A DNA stretch of 64,000 nucleotides from Alcanivorax sp. (GTDB taxonomy: Bacteria; Pseudomonadota; Gammaproteobacteria; Pseudomonadales; Alcanivoracaceae), in NCBI RefSeq assembly GCF_019431375.1, contig NZ_CP080267.1, positions 3,463,501-3,527,500 of the forward strand, in the 5' to 3' direction. The notes under the pieces are model-generated. The model was not told the DNA's origin and did not search any database. It saw nothing but the letters and a program-made list of their open reading frames with translations. Each line of letters opens with the position of its first letter. Position 1 is the stretch's first letter. Both the position numbers and the translations under genes were made by a program. Positions 1 through 8,099 of this stretch are shown here, piece by piece.

Positions 1-82
1 AGGGCGGCAATGACCCGGAATAGCAGCCGTGATCGGCGATGCTCCGGGCTGTGAGCGTTGGAGGCTTGCCAAAGGCTGGCGC

Positions 83-1060
83 TTAGACTTGCAACGCCAT
101 CCCCACAGGCAAGCGATCAGTCAAAATTTCAAACGCGCCACCATGGGCGCTGTGTAGCACCCGTTCCGGTTGCCCGCGCCGGGACAGGGTGGCGGTGACG
201 CCGGCCAGTTTGCTGTTCAGGCAGATCTTGTTGCCCCCTGGCGGGTTGTAATAGGTCAGGGCAGCCACCCGGTCTGCCATCGTGGCCATACTGATGTTTA
301 AACGGGTATCACCGTTACCGGTCTGCAGGGTCCACTGGAAAGGGCGGTAGTGGGCGTTGGCACGCAGCGCCCGTGACAGGCTGTTGAACAGCAGTGTTTC
401 CCCGTCCAGTCGCAGGGCGGCAATGGAAAGTTGAGGACTGTAGAGTGGGCCTACCTTCACCTGGGCGGTGGCGCATTCCAGAAAGGCGTCCGGGGCATTA
501 TCGAAGCCCGCTACCTGGCCCCAGGCATAGCGGTCGGTATGTTGACTGCCCCAGTTATGGTTTTCGCTGCCTGGCCACCGGTCCAGTACGAACGTTTCGC
601 CGTTCAGGATAAGGCTACCGCTGAGGTGAATATGGGGGCGGCTGACCAGAGACTTGGCCTTGGGCAGGGGGCGTCTGTAGAAACTCTCCGGCAGAAACAG
701 CAATGGTGACTCGCCGTCATCATAGTGCAGATCCCAGCTCAGTTGGCCGTTCCGCCCCTGCAGCAGCCCCTGCAGAGCACCAGGTTGCAGGTGGTTGTCG
801 CCAGCGTCCACCTGCATCTGTGAGGTGCTGAAGCGGCACTGCTCCAGGGGAAATTCTTCCTTGAACGCACGAGTCTGCTGCCGGACGCCGTCGCTCCACA
901 CCGCCCACACTTCCCCGAGGGCCGGGCGTTGATCCCGGGCGCGGAATAGAGTGTAGCGAATCCAGATGGCCTGGGGTTTGTGCGGGTGATTGGCGCGCAC
1001 AAACCAGGATTCGTAGTGGCCGCCTTTGGAGGGGGCCTGCAGGCCGTAGTAGGGAATCAT
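83..1060 (-). CDS. CrtC-like (hydroxyneurosporene synthase-type) lipocalin-fold protein
   Basis: 325 aa. It resembles the hydroxyneurosporene synthase/AttH-like superfamily, two-lobed lipocalin-like proteins that include carotenoid 1,2-hydratase. The recognisable core is an HNWG motif (about residues 168-171) followed by H-x5-YAWGQV (174-183), with many aromatic beta-strand segments either side. No signal peptide is apparent. An AAGGAG Shine-Dalgarno lies just upstream of the ATG. It is the last gene of a three-gene minus-strand operon behind a GMC oxidoreductase and a small unknown protein. No carotenoid genes are nearby, so a role on a lipid or sterol-like substrate is more plausible than carotenoid hydration; that is inference. 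Confidence 0.7.
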   Translation of the reverse strand: MIPYYGLQAPSKGGHYESWFVRANHPHKPQAIWIRYTLFRARDQRPALGEVWAVWSDGVRQQTRAFKEEFPLEQCRFSTSQMQVDAGDNHLQPGALQGLLQGRNGQLSWDLHYDDGESPLLFLPESFYRRPLPKAKSLVSRPHIHLSGSLILNGETFVLDRWPGSENHNWGSQHTDRYAWGQVAGFDNAPDAFLECATAQVKVGPLYSPQLSIAALRLDGETLLFNSLSRALRANAHYRPFQWTLQTGNGDTRLNISMATMADRVAALTYYNPPGGNKICLNSKLAGVTATLSRRGQPERVLHSAHGGAFEILTDRLPVGMALQV

Positions 1061-1083
1061 GCGGGGCTCCTTGGTATGGCCGA

Positions 1084-1545
1084 TCAGCGGGATGAGCCGA
1101 CGCTCTGATCTTGCTGGTAAGCCTGCTGTTCGTCCACCAGGCGCAGGGCGGTGAACGGAAAGGCCAGCATGCTTTCCCGGTAGGCCACTTCCGCCTGGCC
1201 GATGGCCTGCCGGTTCCGGTAGACCGTCATCGGGCAGGTGATCAGCGAGGCCAGCAGGCCGTTACGACCGTACTGCTTCTTGCCCTCCACGCGCAGCGGG
1301 CCCAGTTCCGGGTGGTTGAAGGTCAGCCAGTAGTGGGGGCCGTTCAGGTGGATGGTCAGCTCCCCTTCGCAGTCGAAGTTCTGCCCGTCCAGGCTGACGG
1401 TGCCGCGAAAGTACCGAGGAGCACTGACGTTGAAGATGCGGGTAGTAAAGGCACGGATCTGGAAAGAAAAGGGTTGCTGGCGGCCCTGAGTATCCAGTTG
1501 CAGCCAGCCGCTCATGCGTTCCTTGAGTAACAGGCCCAGAGTCAT
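1084..1545 (-). CDS. Conserved hypothetical protein, middle gene of GMC operon
   Basis: 153 aa from the chosen start. Two ATGs lie 6 bp apart: the one at 1545 forms an ATGA overlap with the GMC oxidoreductase stop and has AAGGAG 7 nt upstream, whereas the ATG at 1551 would leave only 1 nt of spacing, so 1545 is preferred. I do not recognise a family with confidence. The sequence is beta-rich, opens with a segment resembling the MSGWLxLD start of small lipid-associated proteins found next to GMC oxidases, and has no transmembrane segment or signal peptide. Tight coupling to the flavoprotein suggests a role with the same substrate; it could be a single lipocalin-like lobe. Confidence 0.6.
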   Translation of the reverse strand: MTLGLLLKERMSGWLQLDTQGRQQPFSFQIRAFTTRIFNVSAPRYFRGTVSLDGQNFDCEGELTIHLNGPHYWLTFNHPELGPLRVEGKKQYGRNGLLASLITCPMTVYRNRQAIGQAEVAYRESMLAFPFTALRLVDEQQAYQQDQSVGSSR

Positions 1546-3500
1546 GCGCATTCTCCTTGTGGTTGTGTGTGGCTGGAGTTCATATCGTTGAGCAGTTCCC
1601 CGGCCAGGGTGTCGGCGGCCCGGCTGGCCATGGCCATGATGGTCACCTGGGGGTTGGCACCCAGGCTGGTGGGTACGCTGGCGCCGTCCATCACGTACAG
1701 GCCCGGATGGCCGAATACCCGGTGATCGCTGTCGCAGACGCCATCCCGGGGAGAGGCAGCAATACGGGCGGTACCCAGCGGGTGATAGGCGCTGATCAGG
1801 AAATCCGTGGGTTTCAGTGGCGAGCGCAGAAAGCGTTCCAGCTCGGTGTGGTTATGGATGCGAACGATGCGATTCAGGCCGGGAATCAGAACCTGTTCGG
1901 CGCCGGCATCCAGATACCAGCAGGCCAGGGCATGGATGCCGCGTTTGAACAGGACGAAGTCCTTTCGGTTCATATGGTAGCGGATCAGTGGCAGGCCCCG
2001 GTGTGGGCCCCGACGAACCCGCCCCTCGCTAGTATCGCGGATCATGAAGCCGAAATAGGCGGTGTGCGGATAGTCTTCGGTATAGTGCACCCAGTCCTGG
2101 CCGACCAAGGGGTTGAGCAGGCTGTGGCCGGCCAGGGGAATGGTGCCGCCCTCGAACATCAGGCCCTGTTCTTCCCAGTCGGATACACCATAGCCCTGGG
2201 GGATGCTGCGGCTGTTGGCAAGATCCCTGTCCGGAAACAGGGCGTTGACTACTCCTGCCGGGTGCAGGGTCAGGTGGCGGCCCAGGTGTGGGTTACGTAC
2301 TCCCTGTTGTTGCAGGAACAGGGGGGTGAACAGGCTGCCCATGGCAACAATGGTTCGCTGGCAGGTCAGGTTCAGGGTGATCGGGTGCCCGGCGGCGTTG
2401 ATGCCGCGGGCGGTGACGCCGGTAATACGTTTTCCCTGTCGCTGCAGCCGCTCGGCCCGGAAACCGCTAAACAGGAAGGCGCCTCGTTCCAGTGCGCGCG
2501 GAATGTAGCTCACATTGGTGGACTGTTTGGCGTCCGTGGGACATCCAAACTGGCACAGTCCCTGGCCGTCACAGCCCTGGGCGTTGCGCATCAGCGGCTG
2601 GCGCTGCAAGAAGCCGTTGGCGGCGGCCCCCCGGTCGATGAGGTCGCCAATCGGGCCGACGGTCTCTGTGGTGGCTCGCTGAACACAGAGCATGCGCTCC
2701 ACGCCCTCGAACCAGGGAGCCATGGCCTGTTCGGTGAAATCCTGCAGCCCCTGTTCCCGCCAGCGGGCCAGCACCGAGGCCGGGGTGCGCATGCAGGTGC
2801 CGGAATTGATGGTGGTGGTACCGCCCACGTTGCAGCCCACCGGCACCGGGATAATGGCGTTGCCGGTGGCCACGGTGGCCCCCCAGCTGCGGTAGAGCTT
2901 CGGGATCACCTCGGTGAGTTTGCCGTTGAAGTGGCTACGATCGTAGTACTCGCCTTCCTCGATGATCACCACGGCCAGGCCTCGGCAGGCCAGTTCGTAG
3001 GCCGCAGCGGCACCACCAGCGCCGCTGCCCAGGATCACCACGTCCGCCTCCAGGGTCATATCCTCTTCGCAGTCCCTGGCAGCGGTGATCTGCTGCTGCC
3101 AGCGGAAGGTTTCAATCTGGGCGGGCAGCTGCACAGGTTCCCGGCAGCCGGTGGCCTGCTCCACCTTCTCATCCAGCACATAGGCGGCCTTGAAGGGGAG
3201 AGCCAGCAGGCGCAGAAGTTTGCCGGATACCGGGGTGGCGGCCAGTTTGTCGAGAAAGCGTTGTTGCTGTTTGAGGCTGGCGCGGCGAAAGGCGCGCCCC
3301 CGCACCAGGCGGTGACGGTTGTCGAGCCACAGCAAGCCGGCTTTCAGGCTGCGCTGCAGGGCCGGGTGACCGGCCAGTTGCGCATCCATCTTGCCGAGCA
3401 GGGCGTCGGTATTTGCCGCCGGCAATGTCTTCCCGGCCGGAAACAGGGCGCGGCACAGGGCGATGGCGGTGGGGTGTTGGCGAAGTGTGAATTGTCCCAT
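1542..3500 (-). CDS. GMC family oxidoreductase, long-chain alcohol oxidase-like
   Basis: 652 aa FAD-dependent oxidoreductase. After an N-terminal extension of about 150 residues comes the dinucleotide-binding GSGAGG motif (158-163), a GMC_oxred_N region with NVGGTTTINSGT, a cysteine cluster CDGQGLCQFGC (310-320), and a C-terminal GMC_oxred_C domain with the catalytic YHPLGT histidine and NPQVTI. The extension and the Cys cluster are typical of long-chain fatty alcohol oxidase-type GMC proteins rather than choline dehydrogenases, so the likely substrate is a hydrophobic alcohol (inference). The frame extends to a TTG at 3590, but ATG 3500 begins the conserved sequence; its Shine-Dalgarno is weak. 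First gene of a three-gene operon. Confidence 0.85.
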   Translation of the reverse strand: MGQFTLRQHPTAIALCRALFPAGKTLPAANTDALLGKMDAQLAGHPALQRSLKAGLLWLDNRHRLVRGRAFRRASLKQQQRFLDKLAATPVSGKLLRLLALPFKAAYVLDEKVEQATGCREPVQLPAQIETFRWQQQITAARDCEEDMTLEADVVILGSGAGGAAAAYELACRGLAVVIIEEGEYYDRSHFNGKLTEVIPKLYRSWGATVATGNAIIPVPVGCNVGGTTTINSGTCMRTPASVLARWREQGLQDFTEQAMAPWFEGVERMLCVQRATTETVGPIGDLIDRGAAANGFLQRQPLMRNAQGCDGQGLCQFGCPTDAKQSTNVSYIPRALERGAFLFSGFRAERLQRQGKRITGVTARGINAAGHPITLNLTCQRTIVAMGSLFTPLFLQQQGVRNPHLGRHLTLHPAGVVNALFPDRDLANSRSIPQGYGVSDWEEQGLMFEGGTIPLAGHSLLNPLVGQDWVHYTEDYPHTAYFGFMIRDTSEGRVRRGPHRGLPLIRYHMNRKDFVLFKRGIHALACWYLDAGAEQVLIPGLNRIVRIHNHTELERFLRSPLKPTDFLISAYHPLGTARIAASPRDGVCDSDHRVFGHPGLYVMDGASVPTSLGANPQVTIMAMASRAADTLAGELLNDMNSSHTQPQGECA

Positions 3501-3576
3501 GGCTTCAGTGTAGCTGGCACAAGAAAGCGTGCTTGTCCTCAGTGACAGCCACCCATTGTGGCTGCGGACAAAAACC

Positions 3577-3590
3577 TTGATGTCGATCAA
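3577..3590. promoter_or_regulatory. Perfect FNR/ANR box
   Basis: TTGATGTCGATCAA matches the FNR/ANR consensus TTGAT-N4-ATCAA exactly. It lies between the GMC operon (minus strand, start 3500) and the candidate small RNA (plus strand). Centre 3583.5 would suit activation of a plus-strand transcript starting near 3625-3641 or control of the GMC operon in the other direction; the sequence alone does not decide which. Confidence 0.55.
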
Positions 3591-3620
3591 GGCGAGGGGG
3601 GCGGTAAGGAGAGAGGATAG

Positions 3621-3699
3621 CAGCGGGATATGATCCCGCTGCGTATGCTTCCGGTTGTCTCCGGAAACTCTTTGGCCCCGGTCTACGGGGCCTTTCTTT
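3621..3699 (+). ncRNA. Candidate small RNA with three hairpins
   Basis: A plus-strand segment with no reading frame holds three consecutive stem-loops: CAGCGGGA/TCCCGCTG (3621-3642), TTCCGG/CCGGAA (about 3649-3666) and GGCCCCG/CGGGGCC (3674-3692), the last followed by TTTCTTT. The layout fits a short Hfq-type RNA ending in an intrinsic terminator. A TATGAT at 3629-3634 could instead be a -10 element, giving a transcript of only the last two hairpins. No plus-strand gene upstream explains the terminator. The family is not recognised; control by the FNR/ANR box upstream would parallel ANR-dependent PhrS of Pseudomonas, by analogy only. Confidence 0.4.
3674..3699 (+). terminator. Intrinsic terminator of the candidate small RNA
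   Basis: GC-rich 7-bp stem GGCCCCG/CGGGGCC with a 5-nt loop, followed by TTTCTTT on the plus strand; the minus-strand reading lacks a T tract. Confidence 0.6.
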
Positions 3700-3718
3700 A
3701 TGTCTCTTCAGATTGATG

Positions 3719-3747
3719 GCTGCCCCGCCGGCAAGCAACGGGGCAGC
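3719..3747 (-). terminator. Strong hairpin after lipoprotein gene
   Basis: 9-bp stem GCTGCCCCG/CGGGGCAGC starting 11 bp beyond the lipoprotein stop codon. There is no convincing T tract on the minus strand, so it may be a transcript-stabilising hairpin or a weak terminator. Confidence 0.35.
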
Positions 3748-3757
3748 GACTTTCCGG

Positions 3758-4789
3758 TTATTGCTCGGTCTCCTCTGCAGGTGGATCTTCTTCCGGTTCA
3801 CAGTCGGTACCCACGACCACCGCATGGGCGGCCACATAAAGTGGGTCGGCTTCCACCGGGATGGTGAAGTTCAGCATGCTGGTGGGTTCCAGTGGTTCCT
3901 GGGTGTTGCCGAACAGCCCCGGTGCATTGGTGGGCAGTTCTTCTGCCCCGGCGTAGACATGGGCCTCCAGCAGGCCGAAGCCTTCGAAGGTTTCATAGGT
4001 CAGATGCAGGAAGCTGCCGTCGTACGTGTAGCTGACGGTGCCCACATGGGTGCCCTTGCTGAGATCATGCTGGCCTGCGCCTGCATACAGATCCACGCTG
4101 CTGTCGTCACCGGGCAGCACGGTGATTTGCCAGCCCCAGTTGCCGAAGCCAAGTTCCTCGAAGGTCTTGTCACCAACGCCATAGGCGGTTTCAGCACCCG
4201 GGCATACCGGCGGGGGCGGATCGTCGTCCTCGCAGTCAATCAGGTACTCGCTCCAGGTAGCCCAGTTGCCTCTGCGCACGATGTTGTCACCATCGGCCCA
4301 GGCGGTTTCCTCCTGGGTGCTATCGCCGTCGGTCTTGCTGACGACTGCATGGGCAGCCAGAGCAACCAGATCGCCACATTCGGCGGTCAGATCATCCAGG
4401 GGTATCTTGAACTGGAAGGTGTCGGTTTCCAGGTCCTCGGCGACATAGGGGAACTGGCCGGGAATCGGGCTGCCGTTATTGGTTTGCGGCATGTCATCCA
4501 GGGACTCGCCGACAAACAGGTGGACTTCATTGAGCAGCCAGCCGCCGGTGGTTTCATAGGTGATGTAGAGGAAATGGGCATCGGTTTCCAGACAGACGGT
4601 GCCCACATCAATGGTTTGCCCGGCGAACAGGGTGCGGCAGGGTTCGCTGGGGTCAATCTTACTGGTTGCCGATCGTGCGTCGGCGGTGAGGCCGTTACCG
4701 GAACTGCCGCCACCGCCACAACTTGCCAGCAGGGCGGAAAACACAAATAGCCAAAAGGCCGTGAACAGGGATTTGGGGTGGGTAACCAT
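3758..4789 (-). CDS. Lipoprotein with an internal two-fold repeat, function unknown
   Basis: 343 aa. The N-terminus is a classical lipoprotein signal (charged start, hydrophobic stretch, lipobox LLASC followed by a Gly/Ser linker), so it should be lipid-anchored in the envelope. The mature part consists of two related modules: each has a VGTV strand, a FLxxTYET segment, GxLxE/N-x-H-x-x-x-G, and ends with an AAHAVV block (first near residues 60-190, second near 215-330). This is internal duplication seen directly. The protein is strongly acidic with a Glu/Pro-rich C-terminus. AAGGAG precedes the ATG, and a perfect CRP/Vfr-type box lies about 100 bp upstream. No family recognised. Confidence 0.7.
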   Translation of the reverse strand: MVTHPKSLFTAFWLFVFSALLASCGGGGSSGNGLTADARSATSKIDPSEPCRTLFAGQTIDVGTVCLETDAHFLYITYETTGGWLLNEVHLFVGESLDDMPQTNNGSPIPGQFPYVAEDLETDTFQFKIPLDDLTAECGDLVALAAHAVVSKTDGDSTQEETAWADGDNIVRRGNWATWSEYLIDCEDDDPPPPVCPGAETAYGVGDKTFEELGFGNWGWQITVLPGDDSSVDLYAGAGQHDLSKGTHVGTVSYTYDGSFLHLTYETFEGFGLLEAHVYAGAEELPTNAPGLFGNTQEPLEPTSMLNFTIPVEADPLYVAAHAVVVGTDCEPEEDPPAEETEQ

Positions 4790-5072
4790 GACCAGACTCC
4801 TTACTGGGTCGCGGTTACTGGCTCAACTGCGTGACTGGGTCAGTAAACCGTTGGGATAGACATAGGGGATAAACAACCTTTTTTGTGAGGTGCATCACAA
4901 AATCTAGCACCGTGAACGGGGCGTGAGAGTCCGGCGCGGGGCTGAATTTTTTTCTCAGTGTTTTCTGCGAGCGGGCTGGCTATTTTGTATGGCTTTTTCA
5001 TTAGTGAAAAAAGCGTACATTTTGGCAGTGAACAAGAAAGAATAGCGCGGCTATGCAGTGCACAGAGAAAGA
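4790..5072. other. Intergenic promoter region of the lipoprotein gene
   Basis: About 280 bp without a supported gene between the lipoprotein start and the terminator of the acyl-CoA reductase. It contains the CRP/Vfr box at 4884-4899 and otherwise AT-rich sequence in its distal part; no second coding signal was seen. Confidence 0.5.
4884..4899. promoter_or_regulatory. Perfect CRP/Vfr-type box
   Basis: TGTGAGGTGCATCACA is TGTGA-N6-TCACA without mismatch. It lies 95 bp upstream of the lipoprotein ATG, the only gene reading away from this region, so it probably controls that gene. Confidence 0.6.
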
Positions 5073-5073
5073 G

Positions 5074-5097
5074 GGCCACCGGCAGAAGCCGGTGGCC
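5074..5097 (-). terminator. Intrinsic terminator of fatty acyl-CoA reductase gene
   Basis: Perfect 10-bp stem GGCCACCGGC/GCCGGTGGCC with a 4-nt loop, 12 bp past the stop codon; on the minus strand it is followed by CTCTTTCTCT. Confidence 0.7.
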
Positions 5098-5108
5098 GGA
5101 GGGCGTGC

Positions 5109-7115
5109 TTACCAGTGAATGCCTTTGAAGAGGCGTGAGAAGGCCGCCTGTTCGCGGCGAATCTTCTTCGGGGAGCTTTCCTTGTCACCCAGGGCGGCGG
5201 AGGAATCCGAGAACAGCTTGTAGCCGGTATTCATGATGGTCTCGGTGACCTTGGGGGTCAGGAAGTGCATTACCTGGCCCATCACGCCCAGGTTGGTGGC
5301 GATGCGCTTGGGCTGGCGCACGATGGCGTCGCAGATCATGTCTGCCGCCTGGGCCGGGCTGATGGTGGGCACATGGTTATAGATCTTGGTGGGCGCAATC
5401 ATCGGGGTACGCACCAGCGGCATATTGATAGTGGTGAAACGAATGCCCTCATGGGCCAGTTCGCTTGAGGCGCAGCGGGTGAACGCGTCCAGCGCTGCTT
5501 TGGACGCCACATAGGCGGAGAAGCGGGGTGCATTGGTGAGTACCCCGATACTGGAAATATTGATCACATGACCGCCGCCACGCTCGATCATCCCTGGCAT
5601 CAATTGCATGATCAGGCGCAGCGCGCCGAAGTAGTTGAGCTGCATGGTGCGCTCGTAATCGTGGAAACGATCAAAGGAATGCACCACGGAACGGCGGATG
5701 GAGCGGCCGGCGTTGTTGACCAGCACATCCACGTGGCCGTGGTCGGCGATCACCTGCTGGATCAGATCATCCACGCTGTTCAGGTCCGACACGTCGCAGC
5801 TGTAGGCCTGGGCAGTGCCGCCCAGCTGGTCGATTTCGTGCAGGGTCTCTTCCAGTTTTTCCGCGGTGCGCGCAATCACCAGTACGGTGGCGCCGGCCCG
5901 GGCCAGTTTCAGGGCGGTTGCCTTGCCGATGCCGGAGGTGGCGCCGGTGACCATGACTACCTTGCCCTCCACGCGCTCGGGCAGGGTGGGCAAAGGTTGC
6001 AACTCATCCTTGCGGTCGCCGCGATCCGGGTCCAGATGGTTTTCCCAGAAGTCCCACAGTTGCTGGATATAGCCTTCCAGGTCCGGCACCTCGATGTTGC
6101 TGCCGGCCAGCGCTTCCCTGGCACGCTGGTTGTCGTACTCGGTGGGGAAGGTGAGAAATTGCAGGGCTGATGGCGGAATGTCCAGGTTCTCCAGTACCGT
6201 GTTGACCACCAGCTTCGGCGTCATGGCGCTGACGCCTTTCTTGACGAAGCCGGGGACGGCGTTGAACAGACTGTTATCCAGTTTCACCGGCCAACGGGGG
6301 GCCTGGGCGGCACCGGCAATGATGTCCATCAGCTCGCCCAGGTTGTAGCTGCGATCGGCGGTGAGGTGGAAACACTGGCCATCATGGTCCGGCTGGTGGG
6401 CAATGTGATCCAGGGCGTCGGCCACGAAGTCCACCGGCACCACATTGAAGTGGCCGCCTTCTACGCCAATCAATGGCATCCAGTTGGGTAGCACATCCTT
6501 GAGTTTCTGGATCAGCTTGAACATGTAGTAGGGGCCGTCGACCTTGTCCATCTCGCCGGTCTCGGAGTGACCGACCACCATGGACGGCCGGTAGATGCGC
6601 CAGGGCAGTTTGCTTTCCTGGCGCACCAGGGCCTCGGACTCATGCTTGGTGAGTAGGTAGGGGTCATCCAGGCCGGTGGCCTCTTCGAACATGTCTTCGG
6701 TAAAGGTGCCGTTGTAGAGGCCGGCAGCGGCAATGGAAGAAACATGGTGAAAACAACCTGCCTCCAGCTTTTCAGCCAGTTTCAGGGTTTGCCGGGTGCC
6801 TTCGATGTTGGTGTAGCGCTGGGTGTTCTCGTCGGCGGTCAGGTCATAGATGGCCGCCAGATGAAAGAAGTGATCCACCTGACCGGTCAGGTCATCCTGG
6901 TCCCGCTTGCTGACACCCAGCAGTTTTTCGTTGATATCGCCCTGGATGGCCACCAGACGATCGGCGTCCACACCCAGCCGACGACGCAGGGCGTCCAGCT
7001 TGTATTCGGAGCCGGAGCGCACCAGGGCAAAAACCCGGCTGTTCTCACGTTTGAGCAGACGACCAACCAGAAAACGACCAATAAAGCCGGTGGCACCGGT
7101 GACGAAGTAGTTCAT
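5109..7115 (-). CDS. Alcohol-forming fatty acyl-CoA reductase (two fused SDR domains)
   Basis: 668 aa. It closely resembles the Marinobacter FAR enzyme (about 660 aa) that reduces acyl-CoA through the aldehyde to the fatty alcohol with NADPH, feeding wax ester synthesis. Residues 1-370 are an extended SDR/male-sterility-type domain (GATGFIG 7-13, Y153-x3-K157); residues 385-668 are a classical SDR domain (GATSGIG 391-397, NNAG near 467, Y535-x3-K539). Both active-site sets are present, so both half-reactions look intact. AAGGGGA precedes the ATG. Transcription starts from a palindrome-rich region shared with a divergent TetR regulator, which probably adjusts it to fatty acid supply (inference). 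Confidence 0.9.
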   Translation of the reverse strand: MNYFVTGATGFIGRFLVGRLLKRENSRVFALVRSGSEYKLDALRRRLGVDADRLVAIQGDINEKLLGVSKRDQDDLTGQVDHFFHLAAIYDLTADENTQRYTNIEGTRQTLKLAEKLEAGCFHHVSSIAAAGLYNGTFTEDMFEEATGLDDPYLLTKHESEALVRQESKLPWRIYRPSMVVGHSETGEMDKVDGPYYMFKLIQKLKDVLPNWMPLIGVEGGHFNVVPVDFVADALDHIAHQPDHDGQCFHLTADRSYNLGELMDIIAGAAQAPRWPVKLDNSLFNAVPGFVKKGVSAMTPKLVVNTVLENLDIPPSALQFLTFPTEYDNQRAREALAGSNIEVPDLEGYIQQLWDFWENHLDPDRGDRKDELQPLPTLPERVEGKVVMVTGATSGIGKATALKLARAGATVLVIARTAEKLEETLHEIDQLGGTAQAYSCDVSDLNSVDDLIQQVIADHGHVDVLVNNAGRSIRRSVVHSFDRFHDYERTMQLNYFGALRLIMQLMPGMIERGGGHVINISSIGVLTNAPRFSAYVASKAALDAFTRCASSELAHEGIRFTTINMPLVRTPMIAPTKIYNHVPTISPAQAADMICDAIVRQPKRIATNLGVMGQVMHFLTPKVTETIMNTGYKLFSDSSAALGDKESSPKKIRREQAAFSRLFKGIHW

Positions 7116-7217
7116 TGCTTTCCCCTTTTGCTTCCCTGCTGCCCGCTGTAGGCAGGCAGTCTGTGTTGTAGCGCTAGTTGATGATGCGCCGTGAGATCGG
7201 TAAGAGCCAAATTTCTT

Positions 7218-7235
7218 GCCTTACAACTGTAAGGC
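7218..7235. promoter_or_regulatory. 18-bp perfect palindrome, operator candidate
   Basis: GCCTTACAACTGTAAGGC: 8-bp arms around AC, about 100 bp upstream of the acyl-CoA reductase start. Different in sequence from the CTAACACTTGT-type sites, so probably bound by another regulator. Confidence 0.4.
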
Positions 7236-7248
7236 GAATTCTCTTTCA

Positions 7249-7264
7249 GCTAACACTTGTTTGT
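7249..7264. promoter_or_regulatory. CTAACACTTGT-type operator candidate, site 1
   Basis: GCTAACACTTGTTTGT resembles the full palindrome at 7326-7341. It sits beside a possible -35 TTGTCA, between the reductase and the TetR gene. Confidence 0.4.
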
Positions 7265-7268
7265 CAAA

Positions 7269-7283
7269 GGTTATTATGTAACC
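7269..7283. promoter_or_regulatory. Short palindrome GGTTA-N5-TAACC
   Basis: GGTTATTATGTAACC, 5-bp arms around TTATG, in the middle of the divergent promoter region; protein unknown. Confidence 0.3.
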
Positions 7284-7325
7284 AGTATGTAGTTGCGCGA
7301 TGAGCGGGATTCATGGGAATATTTA

Positions 7326-7341
7326 ACTAACACTCGTTAGT
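7326..7341. promoter_or_regulatory. Probable autoregulatory operator of the TetR gene
   Basis: ACTAACACTCGTTAGT is a 6-4-6 perfect inverted repeat ending 9 bp before the TetR start codon, where a repressor would block its own transcription or translation initiation. Related sites occur at 7249-7264 and 8084-8099. Confidence 0.5.
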
Positions 7342-7350
7342 GGTAATGTT

Positions 7351-7983
7351 ATGGCTGAAACAACACGACAGCGGCAGAAGCGACAAACCCGGGAGCGCAT
7401 TCTGGAAGCCGCCCGCACCCTTATGGCCGGGGGCCGTGGCCTGGATAGTCTGGGGCTGCGGGAAGTCGCCCGGGAATCCGGGCTTGCCGCCACCTCTCTG
7501 TACAACCACTTCCCGGACATGGATGCCCTGGGACTGGCGTTGATCGACTCCTGCTGTTTCCGGTTGCGTTCAGCCATGGAATACGAGCGGCGCAGCATGA
7601 TCGAAATCGGCCCGGCCCAGGCGGTGAAAGAGCTGGTGGGCCGTTTTGTCCGTTACCTGAACGACTATGAAAATGATTTTCGGCTGCTGGTGCAACAGCG
7701 CCTGGGCAGCCATGACCGCTACCGGATGCGTATCCAGCGGGAGCTGCAATTGCTGGTGGATGAGCTGGCTGAGGATGTTCGCCAGGCGGTGGCGGCCCAG
7801 GGACGCGAGCCGGTGCCGGCGGAGCAGGAGGCGGAGGCGGCCATTGCCATCATGTTTGGCGCCGGCATTTCCATGCTCGACAACACGGCAAGTGCTCGCA
7901 GAGTGCTGGCGGATCATGCCTGCCTGCAGCTGGAAATGATGGCCCTGGGGGGGCGAATGATGGCCCAGGGTATGCGCCTTTAA
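7351..7983 (+). CDS. TetR family regulator, FabR/DesT-like
   Basis: 210 aa. An N-terminal TetR helix-turn-helix (about 33-56, with SLGLREVARESGLAATSLYNHF) is followed by a helical ligand domain. The HTH and the overall length resemble FabR of Escherichia coli and DesT of Pseudomonas, repressors that sense acyl-CoA saturation. The gene is divergent from the fatty acyl-CoA reductase and has a perfect palindrome directly in front of its ATG, so autorepression and control of the reductase are likely (inference). No strong Shine-Dalgarno is visible because the operator occupies that place. A G7 run lies near the 3' end. Could equally be another lipid-responsive TetR protein. Confidence 0.8.
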   Translation: MAETTRQRQKRQTRERILEAARTLMAGGRGLDSLGLREVARESGLAATSLYNHFPDMDALGLALIDSCCFRLRSAMEYERRSMIEIGPAQAVKELVGRFVRYLNDYENDFRLLVQQRLGSHDRYRMRIQRELQLLVDELAEDVRQAVAAQGREPVPAEQEAEAAIAIMFGAGISMLDNTASARRVLADHACLQLEMMALGGRMMAQGMRL

Positions 7984-8083
7984 CTGCCCGGCGTTGCCAT
8001 CACTGGCCTTCTGGCGAGTACAAAAAACGGGCAAATGTGACGTAATTCGTGGGTTTTTGACAAAAAATGCACTAAAAATACGC

Positions 8084-8099
8084 ACTAACACTTGTCCGC
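8084..8099. promoter_or_regulatory. CTAACACTTGT-type operator candidate, site 3
   Basis: ACTAACACTTGTCCGC shares ACTAACACT with the TetR operator. It lies 19 bp before the start codon of the Cys-rich protein and 21 bp downstream of a TTGACA (8057-8062), a place where a bound repressor would block transcription. Confidence 0.4.

Noticed and set aside
1..82. Left edge examined for a partial gene
   Set aside because: Only 82 bp downstream of the first stop codon; no clear coding or terminator signal.
1557..3545. 662-codon open frame on the plus strand opposite the GMC oxidase
   Set aside because: Gly/Ala/Gln-rich low-complexity translation without a domain; it mirrors the high-GC codon pattern of the real gene.
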